Origin: Aureococcus anophagefferens
Taxonomy: Eukaryota > Sar > Pelagophyceae > Pelagomonadales > Pelagomonadaceae
Length of the DNA stretch: 64,000 bases
Assembly: GCF_000186865.1 (NCBI RefSeq)
Contig: NW_008705566.1
Coordinates: forward strand, 1,543,699 to 1,607,698
Direction: 5' to 3'
Part shown: positions 52,405 through 61,880 of the stretch, in pieces
How positions within the stretch are numbered: the stretch's first letter is position 1
Layout: every line of letters begins with the position of its first letter
The notes under the pieces: generated by a model
What the model was told of the DNA's origin: nothing
The model's database searches: none
Seen by the model: only the letters and a program-made list of their open reading frames with translations
Position numbers and translations under genes: made by a program

Positions 52405-53742
52405 ATGGGCGACATGCGGCGGACGCCCTACAAGCCGCCCATCCCCGTCGCCTCCAAGTACACGGGCAAGGAGGCCATCGAGGCGTCGTCCTACGGCTTC
52501 TGCGCCCACTGCGGCCGCGGCGACGCCAAGGCCAAGTGCGGCAACTGCAGCCAGGTGGCGTACTGCGGCAAGGAGTGCCAGCGCGCCGCGTGGAAGGAGC
52601 ACAAGCTCAGCGGCTACTGCGTGCCCCATTGTAATATCTGCGCGGGGCCGACGCGGAACCCGTGCAAGACGCTGCCGTGCAAGCACAAGATCTGCGGCCT
52701 CTGCTACGACGAGTGCAAGCGGCTGGGCTGCGGGGGCTACTGCGCCAAGTGCGACAAGTTCCACCTGCCGAGCCACCCGGACGACGAGGGCGACCGGGCC
52801 ATGCGCTGCGGCGCTTTGAAGGACTTTTTGGTCGCGGAGCGCATGGACCGGACGATCCGCGAGCGGTCGCGGACCATGGGCATGACCAAGGACGAGAGCC
52901 AGCGCTTCGCGGCCTGGCTGCGGAGCGGCACGAACCGCTGCGACGTCGCGTTGGAGCGGGACCCCGCGGACCAGCACGTGCACTGCGTGCTCGGCATGAT
53001 CAAGCGGTCGCAGGGCGACGCCGTCAACGCCGCGGCGTCCTTCGGCGACTGCCTCGAGATCGAGCCGAGCCACCCGGCGGCGAACTTCTACATGGGCCTC
53101 ATCGCCATGAAGAACGGGGACCACTGCGCGGCGACGCGGCGCTTCCAGCACGCGATCAAGAGCGACAAGTCGCACGTCGGCGCGCACCGGTGCCTCACGC
53201 AGCTACTCAAAGACGGCGAGCGGTCCTACAGCCCGGCGGGCGCCGCGTCGGCGGAGCGGGCGACGAACGACAACCCCCACGACGCCGGCTGCCTCAACAC
53301 CTACGGCTTATCGTTGCTCCGCAAGGGCAACCTGGTCGCGGCGGAGGAGGCGTTCCGCGCGGCGACGAAGGAGGACGCGACGCACGCCAAGGCCTACTAC
53401 AACCTCGGCTGCGCGCTGAAGGACCAGGGCCGCTTCGACGAGGCCGAGGGCGCCTGGCGCCAGGCGCTCAAGGCGAACCCGCAGCTCGGCGACTGCTGGG
53501 CGAACATCGCGTGCTGCTACGTCCAGAAGAAGGACTACGGCCGCGCGAAGGAGTGCGTCAACAAGGAGCTCGCCTTGAACATGCACCACGTCCGCGCGCG
53601 GAACCTCGCGGAGATGATCGGCGCCAAGGCCACGGACCACGAGGAGGAGCTCGCCGCGCTGCCGCCCGAGGCGCCCGCGCCGTCGAGCGCCGCGGCCCTC
53701 AAGGCCAAGGCCCTCGCGGCCCTCGAGGACGACAGCGACTAG
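52405..53742 (+). CDS. MYND-finger and TPR protein
   Basis: The 445-residue product has a MYND zinc finger (about 33-72: [37 protein letters not shown]). A second Cys/His cluster follows ([33 protein letters not shown]), RING-like in spacing. Then come TPRs ([84 protein letters not shown]). MYND fingers bind proline-rich peptides, and the RING-like cluster might give E3 ligase activity, which is inference. The stop is followed by a G7/C8 hairpin at 53743-53762. Confidence 0.85.
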   Translation: MGDMRRTPYKPPIPVASKYTGKEAIEASSYGFCAHCGRGDAKAKCGNCSQVAYCGKECQRAAWKEHKLSGYCVPHCNICAGPTRNPCKTLPCKHKICGLCYDECKRLGCGGYCAKCDKFHLPSHPDDEGDRAMRCGALKDFLVAERMDRTIRERSRTMGMTKDESQRFAAWLRSGTNRCDVALERDPADQHVHCVLGMIKRSQGDAVNAAASFGDCLEIEPSHPAANFYMGLIAMKNGDHCAATRRFQHAIKSDKSHVGAHRCLTQLLKDGERSYSPAGAASAERATNDNPHDAGCLNTYGLSLLRKGNLVAAEEAFRAATKEDATHAKAYYNLGCALKDQGRFDEAEGAWRQALKANPQLGDCWANIACCYVQKKDYGRAKECVNKELALNMHHVRARNLAEMIGAKATDHEEELAALPPEAPAPSSAAALKAKALAALEDDSD

Positions 53743-53825
53743 GGGGGGAGGTCGCCCCCCCCGGTGGGAAAAGAAACCGCCGCATAAGCGCGCGACACAG
53801 GTGGTTCTTCTCTCCTTCCGGGAGC

Positions 53826-55826
53826 TCAGGACGCGATCGGCGCGCCGCAGAGCGGGATCATGCGCGTGTTCGAGAGGCGGCGGACGCGCTGGGGCACGTG
53901 CTGGAGCGCGAAGCCGACCTTCTGCCGGATGCGCTTGCCCGCGTGGCGCATGCGGCGGCGCCGCGCGCCCGGCGACGCGGGCGCCGCGGCCGCGCCGTCG
54001 CCGCGCGCGCCGCCGTCGACCCAGTGCCGCGCGAGCACGTTCGTCGGGTCGCGGAGCAACGCGTCGACGGCCCGCGCCCAGCCGTCGGGCGGCGCGTCGC
54101 CGCCGAGGTCCGGCGGCCGCATGCGCCGCGGCACGCCCGCCTCGAGGCCCGGGCTCGTGGGACCCCGGCTCACGGACAGCTTGTCGCGCGTGTCCGCGCC
54201 GAGCGCCGCCTGCATGAACCAGACCAGGGGCATGACGATGAGGGGCGCGTTGACGACGAAGACGCGCGGGATGCGCACGGGGAAGGCCTCGGCGACGCAG
54301 GACACGCCCCGGACGACGTCGTCGAGGCCGCCGCCGTGCGCGATCGTCCCCACGCCGACGCGCTTCAGGTCGACGACGAGCACGACGCCCAGGCGCTGCG
54401 ACTCGGGGTCCTCCGCCAGCACCGCCTCCAACAGGAAGCACGTCACCTTCTGGAGGTCCTCGACGGACACGCGCTTCGGGTCCCTCTCGTCGAGCGCCGC
54501 GACGCGATACACCAGCACGCGCCGCCCGGCGTCGTCCTTGCCCGGCAACACCTCGTTCCAGCCGAGCCGCAGGGCCGCCGCGTGGGCCGCCCCGTCGCGG
54601 AAGCGCGCGGGCCAGCCGTAGCGCCTCCGGAACCGCGGCAGCGCGACGGCCGTCTGTCTGCCGCCGCGCGCGGAGAACGCGCGGCGGCACTGGCGGAGCC
54701 ACTCGTCGTCGGGCGGCTCGAGGCCCTCGGGCGCGAGCGCGGCGGCGGCGTGCGCGCGGAGCGCGGCGACCTCCGCCGCCTCGTCGCGGCCCGTCGCGTC
54801 GTCGTCGTCCGGCGGCGGCGTGCCCTGCAAGTTGCCGAGCGACTGGCGCAGGTAGCCGAGCGCGTCGAGGTCGAGGCCGAAGCGCGTCCGCTTCGCCGGC
54901 GGCGGCGCGTCGTCGTCGATGGCGAGCTCGACCTCGTGGTCGTCGTCGCCCGGCGGCCGCCAGAGGCGCCGCTCGTAGGCCGCGACCGCGCGCCAGTGGC
55001 CCCGCGGCGCCGCGGCCGCGAGGAGCAGCAGCGGCGCGACCTGCGCCGCGAGCCGCGCGCGCAGCGGCAGGCCCGGGTAGGCCCAGACGTGGTGCGCGTC
55101 GTGGGCGAAGAACGCCGCGGGCACGGCGACGAACTCCGCCGTCAGCGCGGACGCGGCGACGCGGTGCTGGTCCGGCGACCAGAGCGGCTGGTTCTGCATA
55201 TAACACCGGAGCGCGGCGCGCGCCTCGCCGAGCTCGAGGAGCAGCACGCCGACGAAGACGGGCGCGGCCTCGACGGCGACCTCGTAGAGGTAGTCGCGCG
55301 CCGGGTGGCGCAGGAGCAGGCGCGACACCTCCGCGAGCGCCGCAAAGACGCCCGCGACGACCGCGGCGTGCGCGAGGAGCAGGAACGCCGCGGACCGCCC
55401 CTTGACCTGCTTCGCGAAGAGCGCGTGGGCCGCCGTCGTCGTGATCTTCCCGTCGGCCACGAGCAAAAACCAGGCGACGCGCGGCGGGAAGATGCGCGTC
55501 GGCCCCGCGCCGAGCGCGTGCGCGCGGAGCTGGAGCGCCCACGCCAGACCCAGCCAGCCCGCGTAGAGCGCCGCGAAGGCGCGCCCGCGGGCGCCGTGGC
55601 CCTCCCTCCGGTTCGCCCACTGGCCCGCGAGGAGCAGGACCAGGGGCGCCATGCCCAGCACGTGGCCGTAGAGGAGCAGGCGCCGCGACACGTCGGGGCC
55701 GATGGCGTCGCGGCCCAGGGGCGACACGAAGCCCGTGGGCACGGCGTGCGCCACGTCGTCGCTCGGGCGGTAGCGCGTCGCGTAGTCCGCCGACGCCACC
55801 GCGGCGACGCAGGCGACGCGCAGCAT
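53826..55826 (-). CDS. Membrane protein with C-terminal CRAL-TRIO (Sec14-like) domain
   Basis: The ATG at 55826 gives 666 residues. The first 270 or so contain about six or seven hydrophobic segments ([92 protein letters not shown]). A cytosolic linker follows, then a CRAL-TRIO lipid-binding domain at about 400-570 ([62 protein letters not shown]). The tail is strongly basic. Sec14-like domains usually carry phosphoinositides or other lipids. Fusion to a polytopic membrane region is unusual; the TM family is not recognised. Confidence 0.8.
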   Translation of the reverse strand: MLRVACVAAVASADYATRYRPSDDVAHAVPTGFVSPLGRDAIGPDVSRRLLLYGHVLGMAPLVLLLAGQWANRREGHGARGRAFAALYAGWLGLAWALQLRAHALGAGPTRIFPPRVAWFLLVADGKITTTAAHALFAKQVKGRSAAFLLLAHAAVVAGVFAALAEVSRLLLRHPARDYLYEVAVEAAPVFVGVLLLELGEARAALRCYMQNQPLWSPDQHRVAASALTAEFVAVPAAFFAHDAHHVWAYPGLPLRARLAAQVAPLLLLAAAAPRGHWRAVAAYERRLWRPPGDDDHEVELAIDDDAPPPAKRTRFGLDLDALGYLRQSLGNLQGTPPPDDDDATGRDEAAEVAALRAHAAAALAPEGLEPPDDEWLRQCRRAFSARGGRQTAVALPRFRRRYGWPARFRDGAAHAAALRLGWNEVLPGKDDAGRRVLVYRVAALDERDPKRVSVEDLQKVTCFLLEAVLAEDPESQRLGVVLVVDLKRVGVGTIAHGGGLDDVVRGVSCVAEAFPVRIPRVFVVNAPLIVMPLVWFMQAALGADTRDKLSVSRGPTSPGLEAGVPRRMRPPDLGGDAPPDGWARAVDALLRDPTNVLARHWVDGGARGDGAAAAPASPGARRRRMRHAGKRIRQKVGFALQHVPQRVRRLSNTRMIPLCGAPIAS

Positions 55827-55934
55827 GGGCGCCACGCTGACAACCTCACTCCATCACGACGAGAGTGCGGGGCAGCCCGTTCAGCCAGCGGTTCAACCAC
55901 GGTTGTTGACGCTTTCGCAATTCAGCGAAGCACG
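55827..55934. promoter_or_regulatory. Very short divergent promoter, CRAL-TRIO and mitochondrial EF-G genes
   Basis: Only 108 bp lie between the two start codons, so the promoters must overlap. The sequence is less GC-rich than both genes (ctgacaacctcactccatc). Confidence 0.45.
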
Positions 55935-58136
55935 ATGCTCATCGCGCTTAGGCGGCGCGCCGCCGGCGCGCTGTGCGCGCGCCAGCTGTCCGCCGCCGCC
56001 GCGGAACTGACGCGCAACATCGGCATCAGCGCCCACATCGACAGCGGCAAGACGACGCTCACGGAGCGCATCCTCTACTACACGGGCCGCATCGGGGCCA
56101 TCCACGACGTGCGGGGCAAGGACGGCGTCGGCGCGAAGATGGACTCCATGGACCTCGAGCGCGAGAAGGGCATCACGATCCAGTCCGCGGCGACGCACTG
56201 CACCTGGGGCGCGAACCACGTGAACATCATCGACACGCCTGGCCACGTCGACTTCACGATCGAGGTCGAGCGCGCGCTCCGCGTGCTCGACGGCGGCGTT
56301 TTGGTGCTCTGCGGCGTGTCGGGCGTGCAGTCCCAGTCGCTGACCGTGGACCGCCAGATGAAGCGCTACGACGTGCCGCGCGTCGCCTTCGTGAACAAGC
56401 TCGACCGCGCGGGCGCGGATCCGGACCGCGTCGTCGCGCAGGTCCGCGAGCAGATGGCGCTCAATGCGTGCGCTGTCCAGCTGCCCGTGGGCCTCGAGGC
56501 GGCCCACGAGGGGGTCATCGACCTCGTGCGCATGAAGCGCCTCACGTTCGCCGGGGACCGCGGGGAGGACGTCGTCGAGGACGACGTGCCGGCCGCGTCC
56601 GCGGACCTCGCGGAGGAGCGGCGCGCGGCGCTCGTCGAGGCCGTGGCGGACGTCGACGATGATGTGGCCGAAGCCTACCTGGAGGGCTTGGAGGTGGACG
56701 GCGACGCGCTGGCCGCGGGCATCCGCCGCGCGACGATGGCGCGCGACTTCGTGCCCGTGTTCATGGGCTCGGCCTTCAAGAACAAGGGCGTCCAGCCGCT
56801 GCTCGACGGCGTCGTCGCGTACCTGCCGTCGCCGCCGGAGCGCGAGGGCGTCGTGGCGCTCGATCTGGAGGACGACGAGACGCCCGTGCCCATCGCGTGC
56901 GACGCGGACGCGCCGCTGCTCTGCCTCGCGTTCAAGCTCGAGGAGTCGCGCTTCGGCCAGCTCACCTACGTGCGCATCTACCAGGGCACGCTGCGCAAGG
57001 GCGCGACCATCGTCAACGCTCGGACGCGCGCCAAGACGAAGGTGCCGCGCCTCGTGCGCATGCACAGCGACGACATGGAGGACATCGACGCGGCGTCCGC
57101 CGGCGACGTCGTCGCCATGTTCGGCGTCGACTGCGCGTCCATGGACAGCTTCGCCGGCGAGCCGAAGAAGGGCGCCAAGGAGGCGCCGCGGAAATTGGCC
57201 ATGGCGTCCATGTACGTGCCGCGGCCCGTCATCTCCATCGCGGTCGCGCCGAAGAAGGGCGCGGCGCCGAACGTCATCGACGCGTTCGGCAACGCGCTGC
57301 AGCGCTTCGCCCGCGAGGACCCGACGCTGCGCGTCCACGTGGACGCCGAGTCGAAGCAGACCATCCTGTCGGGCATGGGCGAGCTCCACCTCGACGTCTA
57401 CGTCGAGCGCATGAAGCGCGAGTACAAGGTCGACGTCGACGCGGGCATGCCGTCCGTGAACTACCGCGAGGCCATCTCGAAGCGCGCGGACTTTGAATAT
57501 CTCCACAAGAAGCAGACGGGCGGCTCGGGCCAGTACGCCAAGGTCGTGGGCTACGTCGAGCCGCTCGAGGACGACTTCGACGGCGACGAGCCCTTCGAGT
57601 TCGTCAACGAGTGCGTCGGGACGAACGTGCCCAGCGAGTACATCCCGTCCGTGGAGAAGGGCGCGCGCGACGCCATCGCCAAGGGCAATTTGATCGGCTT
57701 CCCCGTGGAGGGCATGCGCGTCGTGCTCCAGGACGGCGCCGCGCACGCCGTCGACTCGAGCGACATGGCGTTCCGCGCCGCGGGCCAGGCCGCGGTCCGT
57801 GGCGCCATCGACCGCGCCAAGGCGTCCGTGCTCGAGCCCCTCATGGCCCTGGAGGTCACGGTGCCCGCCGAGTTCCAGGGCGACATCATGGGCGCCATCA
57901 ACCAGCGCCGCGGCATCATCACGCACAGCGAGATCAGCGCCGACGGCTCCCACGCGGTCATCAACGCCGAGGTGCCCCTCGCGAACCTGTTCGGCTACTC
58001 GACGGACGTGCGCTCCGCGACCCAGGGCAAGGGCGAGTTCACGATGGAGTACGTCCGCCACGCGAACGTCCTCCCGGACATCCAGGCCGAGCTCGTCAAG
58101 GAGCACCAGGAGAAGCGGGCCGCGGGGACCGCGTAA
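55935..58136 (+). CDS. GFM1: Mitochondrial elongation factor G (mtEFG1)
   Basis: The 733-residue translational GTPase has a short basic presequence ([19 protein letters not shown]) and all G motifs: AHIDSGKTT (P-loop, 33-41), [28 protein letters not shown], then [17 protein letters not shown]. Domains II to V follow, with [26 protein letters not shown] and the C-terminal [31 protein letters not shown]. It translocates the mitochondrial ribosome; the sequence is closer to mtEFG1 than to the recycling factor mtEFG2. The stop lies 2 bp from the stop of the convergent F-box gene. A 27-bp segment at 57929-57955 recurs in that gene. Confidence 0.94.
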   Translation: MLIALRRRAAGALCARQLSAAAAELTRNIGISAHIDSGKTTLTERILYYTGRIGAIHDVRGKDGVGAKMDSMDLEREKGITIQSAATHCTWGANHVNIIDTPGHVDFTIEVERALRVLDGGVLVLCGVSGVQSQSLTVDRQMKRYDVPRVAFVNKLDRAGADPDRVVAQVREQMALNACAVQLPVGLEAAHEGVIDLVRMKRLTFAGDRGEDVVEDDVPAASADLAEERRAALVEAVADVDDDVAEAYLEGLEVDGDALAAGIRRATMARDFVPVFMGSAFKNKGVQPLLDGVVAYLPSPPEREGVVALDLEDDETPVPIACDADAPLLCLAFKLEESRFGQLTYVRIYQGTLRKGATIVNARTRAKTKVPRLVRMHSDDMEDIDAASAGDVVAMFGVDCASMDSFAGEPKKGAKEAPRKLAMASMYVPRPVISIAVAPKKGAAPNVIDAFGNALQRFAREDPTLRVHVDAESKQTILSGMGELHLDVYVERMKREYKVDVDAGMPSVNYREAISKRADFEYLHKKQTGGSGQYAKVVGYVEPLEDDFDGDEPFEFVNECVGTNVPSEYIPSVEKGARDAIAKGNLIGFPVEGMRVVLQDGAAHAVDSSDMAFRAAGQAAVRGAIDRAKASVLEPLMALEVTVPAEFQGDIMGAINQRRGIITHSEISADGSHAVINAEVPLANLFGYSTDVRSATQGKGEFTMEYVRHANVLPDIQAELVKEHQEKRAAGTA
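57929..57955 (+). repeat. 27-bp exact repeat, copy in mitochondrial EF-G
   Basis: This stretch, beginning cgagatcagcgccgacgg and ending cccacgc, encodes [10 protein letters not shown] in a conserved part of EF-G domain V. It is identical over 27 bp to 58945-58971, in the same window orientation. The EF-G copy is the probable source because the family conserves it. Confidence 0.9.
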
Positions 58137-58138
58137 CG

Positions 58139-59533
58139 TTAGCCGGGCCCGCCCTCGCACGCGTCCCGCAGGTTCGCCATGGCGCAGGCGCGCGTGTACA
58201 GCATCCAGCGCCACCGCTGCTCGTCCGGGTGGCTCCAGTGGGGCTCGGGCCGCGGCGGCGCCGCGGCGCCGCCGCGCTCGGGGAGCGGCTCGTCGTCGTC
58301 GCGCGTGACCCGCTCCTGGACGACGTAGCAGACCTCCGCGCCACTCGGCACGCCCGCGACCAAAAAGCCCGACGCCTCGACGGAGACGATGCCGAAGTCG
58401 CGCTCGAGGTCCCGCGTCGACGCGTCGCGCGGCGCCGGCGCGAGGCGCGGGTGGGGCCCCGCGAGATCGGCCCAACAGTGCTCCGGCTCGCCGGCGAGCA
58501 CGGGCCCGTGCTCGAGGATCACGTAGGCCGCGCGCGGCGCGTTGAAGCCGCGGCCCGCGCCCGCGTCCGCGCGCTCGACGAGCCGCGCGAGCCGCACGTG
58601 CGCGCCGCCGTAATCGAGACGCACGACGTCCGCGCGGCGGTGCAGCGTCGTCGCCTTGCCGCCCGCCGCGCGCAGCGGCTCGCGGCTCGCGGACGAGAGG
58701 CCGCACTCCCAGCGGTCCCGGCGCGCGCCGAGGTCGCGGAGCGCCGCGCGGACCTTGGGCAGCGCCGCTTTCACGCTCACGGTCAGGCGCACGCGCCGCA
58801 GCCGCGAGTCGCGCCGCGGCAGCGGCGTGCTCACGGTCTCGATGGCGACGCCGCGCGGCGCCGCGAGCTCCTCGAAGTCGTCGTCCGCGAGGTGCTGGAT
58901 CGACTCCGTGAGCCGCGCGACCGAGACCTCGTCCCAGGTCTCTTCGAGATCAGCGCCGACGGCTCCCACGCCCTGGCCGAGGTCGTCGCTCCGGTCCGCG
59001 GGGAACGGCGCGAGGCGCGACGGCGTCGGCGCCGCCGCCGCGCAGGCCCGGAGCTTGCGCCGCGCGCGCTCGGCCGCGATCCCGTGCTTCGCGCAAAACG
59101 GCCGCGCGGCGTAGAGGAACGAGTCGAGGTCGACGACCATGGCCCGGGCGAAGGGCAGCCAGCGGCGCCAGCGCGCGAGGAACCGGCGCCGCAGGCGCGC
59201 GGTCCGCGCGTCCTCGCCGTCCTCGGCCTCGCTGTCGCTCGACGCCTCGGCGCCGTTCGACTCCCGGAGCGCGGACGCGCCGGGGGACCGCGCGAGCGCG
59301 CTGAAGGCGCTCATCGTCTCCGGCATGTCGCCGTCGCTCGTCTCCTCGTCGGGGTCGTGCCGCAGCTGCCAGCCGTGGCGCTGCAGCAGGGCGCCCCAGA
59401 CCTCCTTGCGCCGGCCGAGCAGGCGCCACGCGTCGCAGGCGCACAGGAAGTTGCCCACGTCGCGCGTGTCCGCGTAGCGCAGCACGCACCGCAGCAGGAC
59501 GTCGCCATCTAAGTAGGCCCAGTCCGCGGGCAT
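58139..59533 (-). CDS. F-box-like protein with START-like domain
   Basis: The 464-residue product begins with an F-box-like helix set (WAYLDGDVLLRCVLRYADTRDVGNFLCACDAWRLL, VWGALLQRHGW). A Ser/Asp/Glu-rich linker follows, then a central to C-terminal region whose pattern suits a START/Bet v 1 lipid-binding fold (VRLTVSVKAALPKVRAALRDLGARRDRWECGL, VRLDYGGAHVRLARLVERAD, FGIVSVEASGFLVAGV, RWRWMLYTRACAM). If the F-box is real it would join an SCF ubiquitin ligase and recognise a lipid-dependent target; this is inference. The segment [10 protein letters not shown] is encoded by the 27-bp sequence shared with the EF-G gene. Confidence 0.65.
   Translation of the reverse strand: MPADWAYLDGDVLLRCVLRYADTRDVGNFLCACDAWRLLGRRKEVWGALLQRHGWQLRHDPDEETSDGDMPETMSAFSALARSPGASALRESNGAEASSDSEAEDGEDARTARLRRRFLARWRRWLPFARAMVVDLDSFLYAARPFCAKHGIAAERARRKLRACAAAAPTPSRLAPFPADRSDDLGQGVGAVGADLEETWDEVSVARLTESIQHLADDDFEELAAPRGVAIETVSTPLPRRDSRLRRVRLTVSVKAALPKVRAALRDLGARRDRWECGLSSASREPLRAAGGKATTLHRRADVVRLDYGGAHVRLARLVERADAGAGRGFNAPRAAYVILEHGPVLAGEPEHCWADLAGPHPRLAPAPRDASTRDLERDFGIVSVEASGFLVAGVPSGAEVCYVVQERVTRDDDEPLPERGGAAAPPRPEPHWSHPDEQRWRWMLYTRACAMANLRDACEGGPG
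58945..58971 (+). repeat. 27-bp exact repeat, copy inside the F-box/START-like gene
   Basis: Identical to 57929-57955 but lying antisense to the coding strand of its host gene, where it encodes [10 protein letters not shown] in a linker. The flanks are unrelated on both sides, so this is a short templated insertion, not a remnant of gene duplication. Confidence 0.9.
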
Positions 59534-59736
59534 GGCCCGATGCGTCGCGGTTTTTGCTGTCTGTGCGTGCGCGCGCTGCCGGACGCTGCCTCACTTGGCC
59601 GAAGACGCGAGCCCTCGATGCGCCCGACGCGACACTGCCTCAAGTCGCAGAAGAATGAGCTTCTATACCGCAGCTCCCGAAGCGAGTTCACGAGCTGTTC
59701 AAGTTGACGCAAAGATGCTGAAAACAAAGAAATAAG

Positions 59737-60828
59737 TTACCCGCACACGTAGAACGGGGCGGACTCGGGCAGGAGGAGCCGCCGCGGCGGCGTCAGGGCG
59801 ATCTTCTCCTCGTCGCGCTTCGGCGACGCGGCGAGGACGATGGGGTGCTCGTCCGCGAGGAAGCCCGAGACGTCCTTCGCGTCCTTTGCGACCGCGGACA
59901 CCGCGATGGACGTGAGCGCGGCCGACATGGCCTTGGGCGAGACGCCGACGCCGTGGCCGTGGATGAAGGTCACGCGCGGCGACGGCGGCGGCGCGCGGAA
60001 GCCGCGGAAGGGCGACGCGGTCTTGGCTTCGCCCGGGTCCGCCTTCGCCTCGTCCCACGCGCGCTCGTCGCCGTCGTCGCCGAAGGAGCCGTCGTCGTCG
60101 CTGTCGTCGCAGTCGCCGGCGTAGGCGTCGCGCGCCGCCAGGAGCAGGGATCCGTCGCAGGGCAACCCCTCGGCGACGCGCCGCGCGTGCTCGTCGGCGA
60201 CGAAGCGGCGCTTCGCGTCCGCGCCGTGCCAGCACGCGGCGCGCTCCTCGAGCGTCGGCTTGGCGCACCGCTCGACGCGCACGTAGGGGTCGAAGCTCAC
60301 GCGCATGGCCTCGCTGCGGCGCCGCGGCAGCGACGGCGTCAGCGAGATGCAGCGCTGGAACTTCCGCGCGTCGGGCGTGAGCGCGCCCGGCGGCGCCGGC
60401 GCCGCCGACGCGGCGCGCGGCGCGCTCTTGCCGAGAGCGAACGTCGCGGAGCGGTTGACCCACCTCGGCACGGCGCCGTCGCGGCCCAGGAGGCGCGCCG
60501 CGAGGTCCGCGGCGAAGTGGTTGCTGTTGCGCGCCGCCGCGTCGAAGCTGCCCGGCGCGTAGGTCGGCTCCATGGCCCGCAGGATCGCGCGCAGGTCCGC
60601 GGGCGTGCCGCGGAAGCGGCCGAGGCCCACGGCCGTGTTGAGCGTCGCGCTCGGCATGCAGAGCGGCTGCATCTTCGCGATGCCATTGGACGTGAACGTG
60701 TACTCGTGGTTGCAGACCTGGACGCCGCTGGAGTGCTGGCCGAAGCCGAGGTAGCTCAGGAGCATCTGCGACGGGCCCACCCGGCCCGGGTCGTAGACGT
60801 TGAGGCGCACGACGTGCATCTCAACCAT
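59737..60828 (-). CDS. PPPDE/DeSI-family protein with the catalytic Cys replaced by Ser
   Basis: The 363-residue product has an N-terminal PPPDE domain (about 5-125): VRLNVYDPGR, GFGQHSSGVQVCNHEYTF with the catalytic-type His32, GRFRGTPADLRAIL, and NSNHFAADLAARLLGRDGAVPRWVNR. In active DeSI/PPPDE isopeptidases the last motif is N-C-N-H-F; here the codon at 60523-60525 is AGC, Ser102. The C-terminal 200 residues are low in recognisable domains, with an acidic patch (CDDSDDDGSFGDDGDE). The protein is therefore probably catalytically dead and may bind SUMO- or ubiquitin-modified partners. Divergent to the TLC gene across 86 bp. Confidence 0.82.
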   Translation of the reverse strand: MVEMHVVRLNVYDPGRVGPSQMLLSYLGFGQHSSGVQVCNHEYTFTSNGIAKMQPLCMPSATLNTAVGLGRFRGTPADLRAILRAMEPTYAPGSFDAAARNSNHFAADLAARLLGRDGAVPRWVNRSATFALGKSAPRAASAAPAPPGALTPDARKFQRCISLTPSLPRRRSEAMRVSFDPYVRVERCAKPTLEERAACWHGADAKRRFVADEHARRVAEGLPCDGSLLLAARDAYAGDCDDSDDDGSFGDDGDERAWDEAKADPGEAKTASPFRGFRAPPPSPRVTFIHGHGVGVSPKAMSAALTSIAVSAVAKDAKDVSGFLADEHPIVLAASPKRDEEKIALTPPRRLLLPESAPFYVCG

Positions 60829-60914
60829 GGTGGGTTCCGTCTGATCTGGCGTTTTCGAAGGAGAAGAGACAGCTCACCCTCGTCACCAGCGAAGGCTGCC
60901 CGGTTACCTTCATC
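60829..60914. promoter_or_regulatory. Shortest divergent promoter, PPPDE and TLC genes
   Basis: 86 bp between two start codons, with gttttcgaaggagaaga in the centre. If the TLC protein starts at the downstream ATG (60966), the spacing becomes 137 bp. Confidence 0.4.
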
Positions 60915-61868
60915 ATGCGGGCCAACGGTTACTCCTACCGCCACAGCGGCCCACAGCGCGAGATCATGGATGTGGCCCAGCTCAAGCGCTTCGCGACGCC
61001 GCCGAAGGACCTGAGCTCGCCCTACGGCCAGCTCTACGGCGCCGTCGTGTCCTGGTGCGCCTGGGAGGCGCTCTACGTCGCGCTCTACGTGCCGCTCGTC
61101 GCGCGGCTCGTGCTCCCGCGCAAGGGCGCCGCCGCGGACCCCGCCGCCGCGCCGGCGCGGCTCTGGCGCATCAAGCTCGTCAACGCGCTCCACGGCGCCC
61201 TCGTCGGGCCCGTGGGTATCTACGCGCTCTACCTCAGCGACGAGTTCACGAAGGACGCGACGACGGCGGCTTTGACCTTCGACGGCGCGTGGCTCCGGAA
61301 CAACCTGCTCACGCTCGAGGATTTGGACCACGCGCCGGCGCTGTGCTGCCTGACCGTGGGCTTCCTCGCCTGGGACCTCATGCACAGCCCGGAGTGGGAC
61401 GAGCGCGACTGGCTTTTAGCGCTCTCGCGGCTCGTCGCGATTCTGGCGTGGCCCGTCGCGATCACGCAGCGCGTCGCGCACTGGTTCATCCTCGTCTTCA
61501 TCTCCTTCGAGGTGTCGAGCCCGCTGCTCCAGGCCACCTGGCTCACGCGCACGGCCTACGGCACGCACTCGTCGGCCTACTTCGCCGCGTCCGCGTCGTG
61601 CAGCCTCAAGTTCCTGCTCTTTCGGACGACGTCCATCCCCTTCCTCGCCTTCGCCTACCTCCAGGCCAAGCCCTGGGCCTGCGACGAGCAGCCCTGCGCC
61701 ATCTCCCACCCGCACCTCCGCGCGCTCACGGCATTTTGCCTCGCGCTGCCGAGCCTGCTCAACGTCCTCGGCACGCTCCGCATCTTCGCGGGCGCGGCGA
61801 AGCTCTTCGAGGAGAAGGAGGTCGACGTCATCCCCGCGGACAAGCTCAAGAACCGCAAGGACGACTGA
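60915..61868 (+). CDS. TLC-domain membrane protein
   Basis: The 317-residue product has six to seven TM segments in the TRAM/LAG1/CLN8 pattern: YGAVVSWCAWEALYVALYVPLVARL, RIKLVNALHGALVGPVGIYALYL, PALCCLTVGFLAWDLMHSPEW, LLALSRLVAILAWPV, VFISFEVSSPLLQATW, FLAFAYLQAK. The double-His Lag motif of ceramide synthases is not seen, so this is nearer TMEM56/FAM57-type members, which act in lipid homeostasis. The C-terminus is charged (KLKNRKDD), compatible with ER retention by a lysine motif. An ATG at 60966 is an alternative start. Confidence 0.8.
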   Translation: MRANGYSYRHSGPQREIMDVAQLKRFATPPKDLSSPYGQLYGAVVSWCAWEALYVALYVPLVARLVLPRKGAAADPAAAPARLWRIKLVNALHGALVGPVGIYALYLSDEFTKDATTAALTFDGAWLRNNLLTLEDLDHAPALCCLTVGFLAWDLMHSPEWDERDWLLALSRLVAILAWPVAITQRVAHWFILVFISFEVSSPLLQATWLTRTAYGTHSSAYFAASASCSLKFLLFRTTSIPFLAFAYLQAKPWACDEQPCAISHPHLRALTAFCLALPSLLNVLGTLRIFAGAAKLFEEKEVDVIPADKLKNRKDD

Positions 61869-61880
61869 GCGGGCCGCGCG

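Noticed and set aside
52662..58136. Single 1824-codon plus-strand frame ending in EF-G
   Set aside because: The first two thirds run antisense to the CRAL-TRIO gene and out of frame with the MYND/TPR gene. Only the part from 55935 is EF-G, with its own start and presequence.
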